Of a stretch of DNA of 54,111 bases, positions 52,413 to 54,111 are shown piece after piece. Within the stretch, counting starts at the first letter, position 1; every line of letters begins with the position of its first letter. The notes under the pieces were generated by a model. That model was not told where the DNA came from, made no database searches, and saw only the letters and a program-made list of their open reading frames with translations. The position numbers and the translations under genes are program-made. This DNA is from Alphaproteobacteria bacterium. GTDB taxonomy: Bacteria > Pseudomonadota > Alphaproteobacteria > DSM-16000 > Inquilinaceae. Location: positions 1-54,111 of the forward strand of contig JANQKE010000083.1 of assembly GCA_028281265.1 (NCBI GenBank). Reading direction: 5' to 3'.

Positions 52413-53921
52413 ATGCCGCCAATCCCTTTGGCCACTTCGACGACGATCGAGATCGACCAGGCCCTGCTCGAGGTCCTGCCTCAGGGCCTGGCGCTGTTCG
52501 GCCCCGACGGGCGCCTGTATGGCTGGAACCGGGCCTTTCACGAGATGGCCGCGGTCGGCCCGCTGAACCCGGACAGCACCTTGAAGGACGTCCTGCGCTG
52601 TCTGCCGGGCCCCCGCGGCTGCGCGTCGGCGGCGGAATGGCTGGACCCGCTGTGGTCCGGGGAGCGGCGACTGCCGCTGACCCGTATCGACCTGCCGGAT
52701 GGCCGGATCTGGGAGGTACGGCTCAACCCGTTGAGCGATCAGCGCATGGCCCTGATTCTCACCGACATCACCGAGATGGAACGCCGGTCCCGCCACCACT
52801 CCCGCCTGGCGGAACTGGTCAACCTGACCCCGCTGCCGATTCTCGTGCTCGACCCGCAGGAGAGGGTGCTGATGTGGAACCGGGCGTTCATGACCATGAA
52901 CCCCAAGGCCCAACTCGAACTCGGCATTCCGTTCGAAGATATGCTGATCCGCTATGCCGAGACCGAGATGAGCTGGAGCAGCGGCGATCCGACCCCGGAC
53001 TGGGTGACCGAACGGCTGTCGCAGCATCGCAACTACCGCGGTCCGTTCGAAGAGATCATGGGTCCCGAGGAGCGCTGGTTCCTGACCAGCGAGCACACGG
53101 CCGGCGACGGCACCACCCTGATCATGCATCTCGACATCACCGCCCAGAAGCGGGCGGAACAGGCCGCGCTGCAGGGCCGCGACCTGGCCGACAAGGCCAA
53201 CCGGGCGAAGTCGGAGTTCCTGGCCAATATGAGCCATGAGCTACGGACACCGCTCAACGCCGTCATGGGCTTCTCGGAGGTTCTGCGCGACCAGTTGCTG
53301 GGGCCGATAGGCGACCCGCGCTACGTCGAATATGCCGGCGACATCCACGATTCCGGCGCCCATCTGCTCGACCTGGTCAACACGATCCTGGACCTGTCCA
53401 AGATCGAGGCCGGGCAGTTCGACCTGACCGAGAACTGGATCGACGTGGCCGCGGAGATCCACAGCACCCTTCGGCTGATCGACATGCGGGCCCACGAGGC
53501 CGGGGTAAGGGTGAAGACGACGATCGAGCCGGACATGCCGGCGTTTCGGGCCGACCGGCGCGCCATCCGTCAGATGGTGCTGAACCTGCTATCCAATGCC
53601 GTTCGCTTCACATCCGTCGGTGGCCGGGTGGAGGTGTGCCTGTGCCGGCGGAACGGCCGGGACCTGGTCATGCGGGTGGCGGATACGGGTATCGGCATCG
53701 CGGCCGAAGACCTGTCCCGTGTTCTTGAACCGTTCTTCCAGGTCACCGCGGCACAGACGGTCGAACGCGGCGGCACCGGCCTGGGACTGCCGCTGGTCAA
53801 GGCGCTGACCGAACGCCATGGCGGGACCTTCGCCCTCGACAGCGAACAGGGGGTCGGAACGACGGTGACCCTGACCTTGCCGGCCGAACGGTTCCGGCAT
53901 GCGAAGACCGGCCGGGCATGA
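52413..53921 (+). CDS. Soluble PAS-PAS hybrid-less sensor histidine kinase
   Basis: The 502-aa product has no membrane segment. Two PAS-type sensor regions (about 15-120, LLEVLPQGLALFGPDGRLYG; about 130-250, VNLTPLPILVLDPQERVLMW) lead into a HisKA domain. The phospho-accepting His (about residue 275) is in NMSHELRTPLNAVMGFSEVL. The HATPase domain has N-box NLLSNAVRFT, G1 VADTGIGIA and G2 RGGTGLGLPLVK. There is no receiver domain, and no response regulator gene is next to it within the window. The signal is cytoplasmic and unknown. Confidence 0.92.
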   Translation: MPPIPLATSTTIEIDQALLEVLPQGLALFGPDGRLYGWNRAFHEMAAVGPLNPDSTLKDVLRCLPGPRGCASAAEWLDPLWSGERRLPLTRIDLPDGRIWEVRLNPLSDQRMALILTDITEMERRSRHHSRLAELVNLTPLPILVLDPQERVLMWNRAFMTMNPKAQLELGIPFEDMLIRYAETEMSWSSGDPTPDWVTERLSQHRNYRGPFEEIMGPEERWFLTSEHTAGDGTTLIMHLDITAQKRAEQAALQGRDLADKANRAKSEFLANMSHELRTPLNAVMGFSEVLRDQLLGPIGDPRYVEYAGDIHDSGAHLLDLVNTILDLSKIEAGQFDLTENWIDVAAEIHSTLRLIDMRAHEAGVRVKTTIEPDMPAFRADRRAIRQMVLNLLSNAVRFTSVGGRVEVCLCRRNGRDLVMRVADTGIGIAAEDLSRVLEPFFQVTAAQTVERGGTGLGLPLVKALTERHGGTFALDSEQGVGTTVTLTLPAERFRHAKTGRA

Positions 53922-54009
53922 GCCCGGAAGCCACGCACTGGCTCGCCTTGGCCGAGCCCTGTAGGGTGAGCCTAGAGCGTTCTCAGGGAATATCGGGCCG
54001 ATCTGCCGA

Positions 54010-54099
54010 GGCGGATGGGCCCTGATGCCAGGAGCGAGGAGGAAGGACATGCCCAGGCATATTCGACGACGAGCGACGCCGCAGCGGGGCCCATCCGCC
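54010..54099. other. Long stem-loop at right edge
   Basis: Thirteen-base arms GGCGGATGGGCCC (54010-54022) and GGGCCCATCCGCC (54087-54099) enclose 64 nt. Those 64 nt contain a smaller palindrome, ATGCCCAGGCAT (54049-54060). No gene is seen in 53922-54111. It could be a terminator, a structured leader RNA for a gene beyond the window, or a repeated extragenic element. Confidence 0.4.
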
Positions 54100-54111
54100 C
54101 GGCCCTTCGGG

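Overview
The window is a GC-rich (visibly about 70%) stretch of a Gram-negative bacterial chromosome. It has TonB/ExbBD with an outer-membrane receptor, an outer-membrane autotransporter, and the housekeeping run lysA / small lipoprotein / argH / divergent tlpA. Together these suggest an alphaproteobacterium of the Rhodospirillales type (inference; a relative of Tistrella would fit, but the species cannot be fixed from sequence alone). No tRNA, rRNA or CRISPR array was seen.

Layout. (1) 1-840: debris. A twice-frameshifted IS1380-type transposase fragment abuts the broken 3' part of an RTX-repeat protein gene. (2) 937-6544, minus strand: a TonB-dependent receptor with an N-terminal STN domain and heme-receptor-like motifs, followed by exbB, two exbD genes and a tonB with an 81-bp tandem repeat. 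(3) 6896-9112, minus strand: an SPFH/prohibitin-family protein, a 58-aa membrane protein and a DUF697 membrane protein. (4) 9531-44291: a large lipopeptide biosynthetic locus. (5) 44643-53921: lysA, LptM-like lipoprotein, argH, tlpA, a branched-chain aminotransferase, a tightly overlapping GNAT / FkbM / EamA / DUF1624 operon, and a PAS-PAS histidine kinase.

The lipopeptide locus is the main feature. A 4705-aa hybrid protein (17086-31203) reads FAAL-ACP-KS-AT-ACP-aminotransferase-C-(A remnant)-PCP-C-C-A-PCP-C. A 2463-aa NRPS (33104-40495) reads A-PCP-C-A(methyltransferase inserted)-PCP-E. A 1325-aa protein (9531-13508) carries the last module, C-A-PCP-TE. The first half has the mycosubtilin/iturin-type plan, in which a fatty acid is activated, extended by malonate and aminated to a beta-amino fatty acid. 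The peptide part would add Thr-like, unassigned, D-aromatic (probably methylated) and Asp-like residues before TE release. A glutamine-dependent asparagine synthetase homologue, a Sfp-type phosphopantetheinyl transferase and a SyrD/PvdE-type exporter sit in the same operon.

Two accessory parts are unusual. Between the terminal-module gene and the main operon, and convergent with the former, lies a serine hydrolase of the S12/class C beta-lactamase type fused to an autotransporter barrel; it could be a surface resistance or maturation peptidase. The operon ends, through 4-nt stop/start overlaps, in a ParA/MinD-type ATPase and a DUF697 membrane protein with a disordered basic N-terminus. That DUF697 protein is related to the one just outside the other end of the locus. 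This raises the untested idea that the assembly line or its exporter is spatially positioned in the cell.
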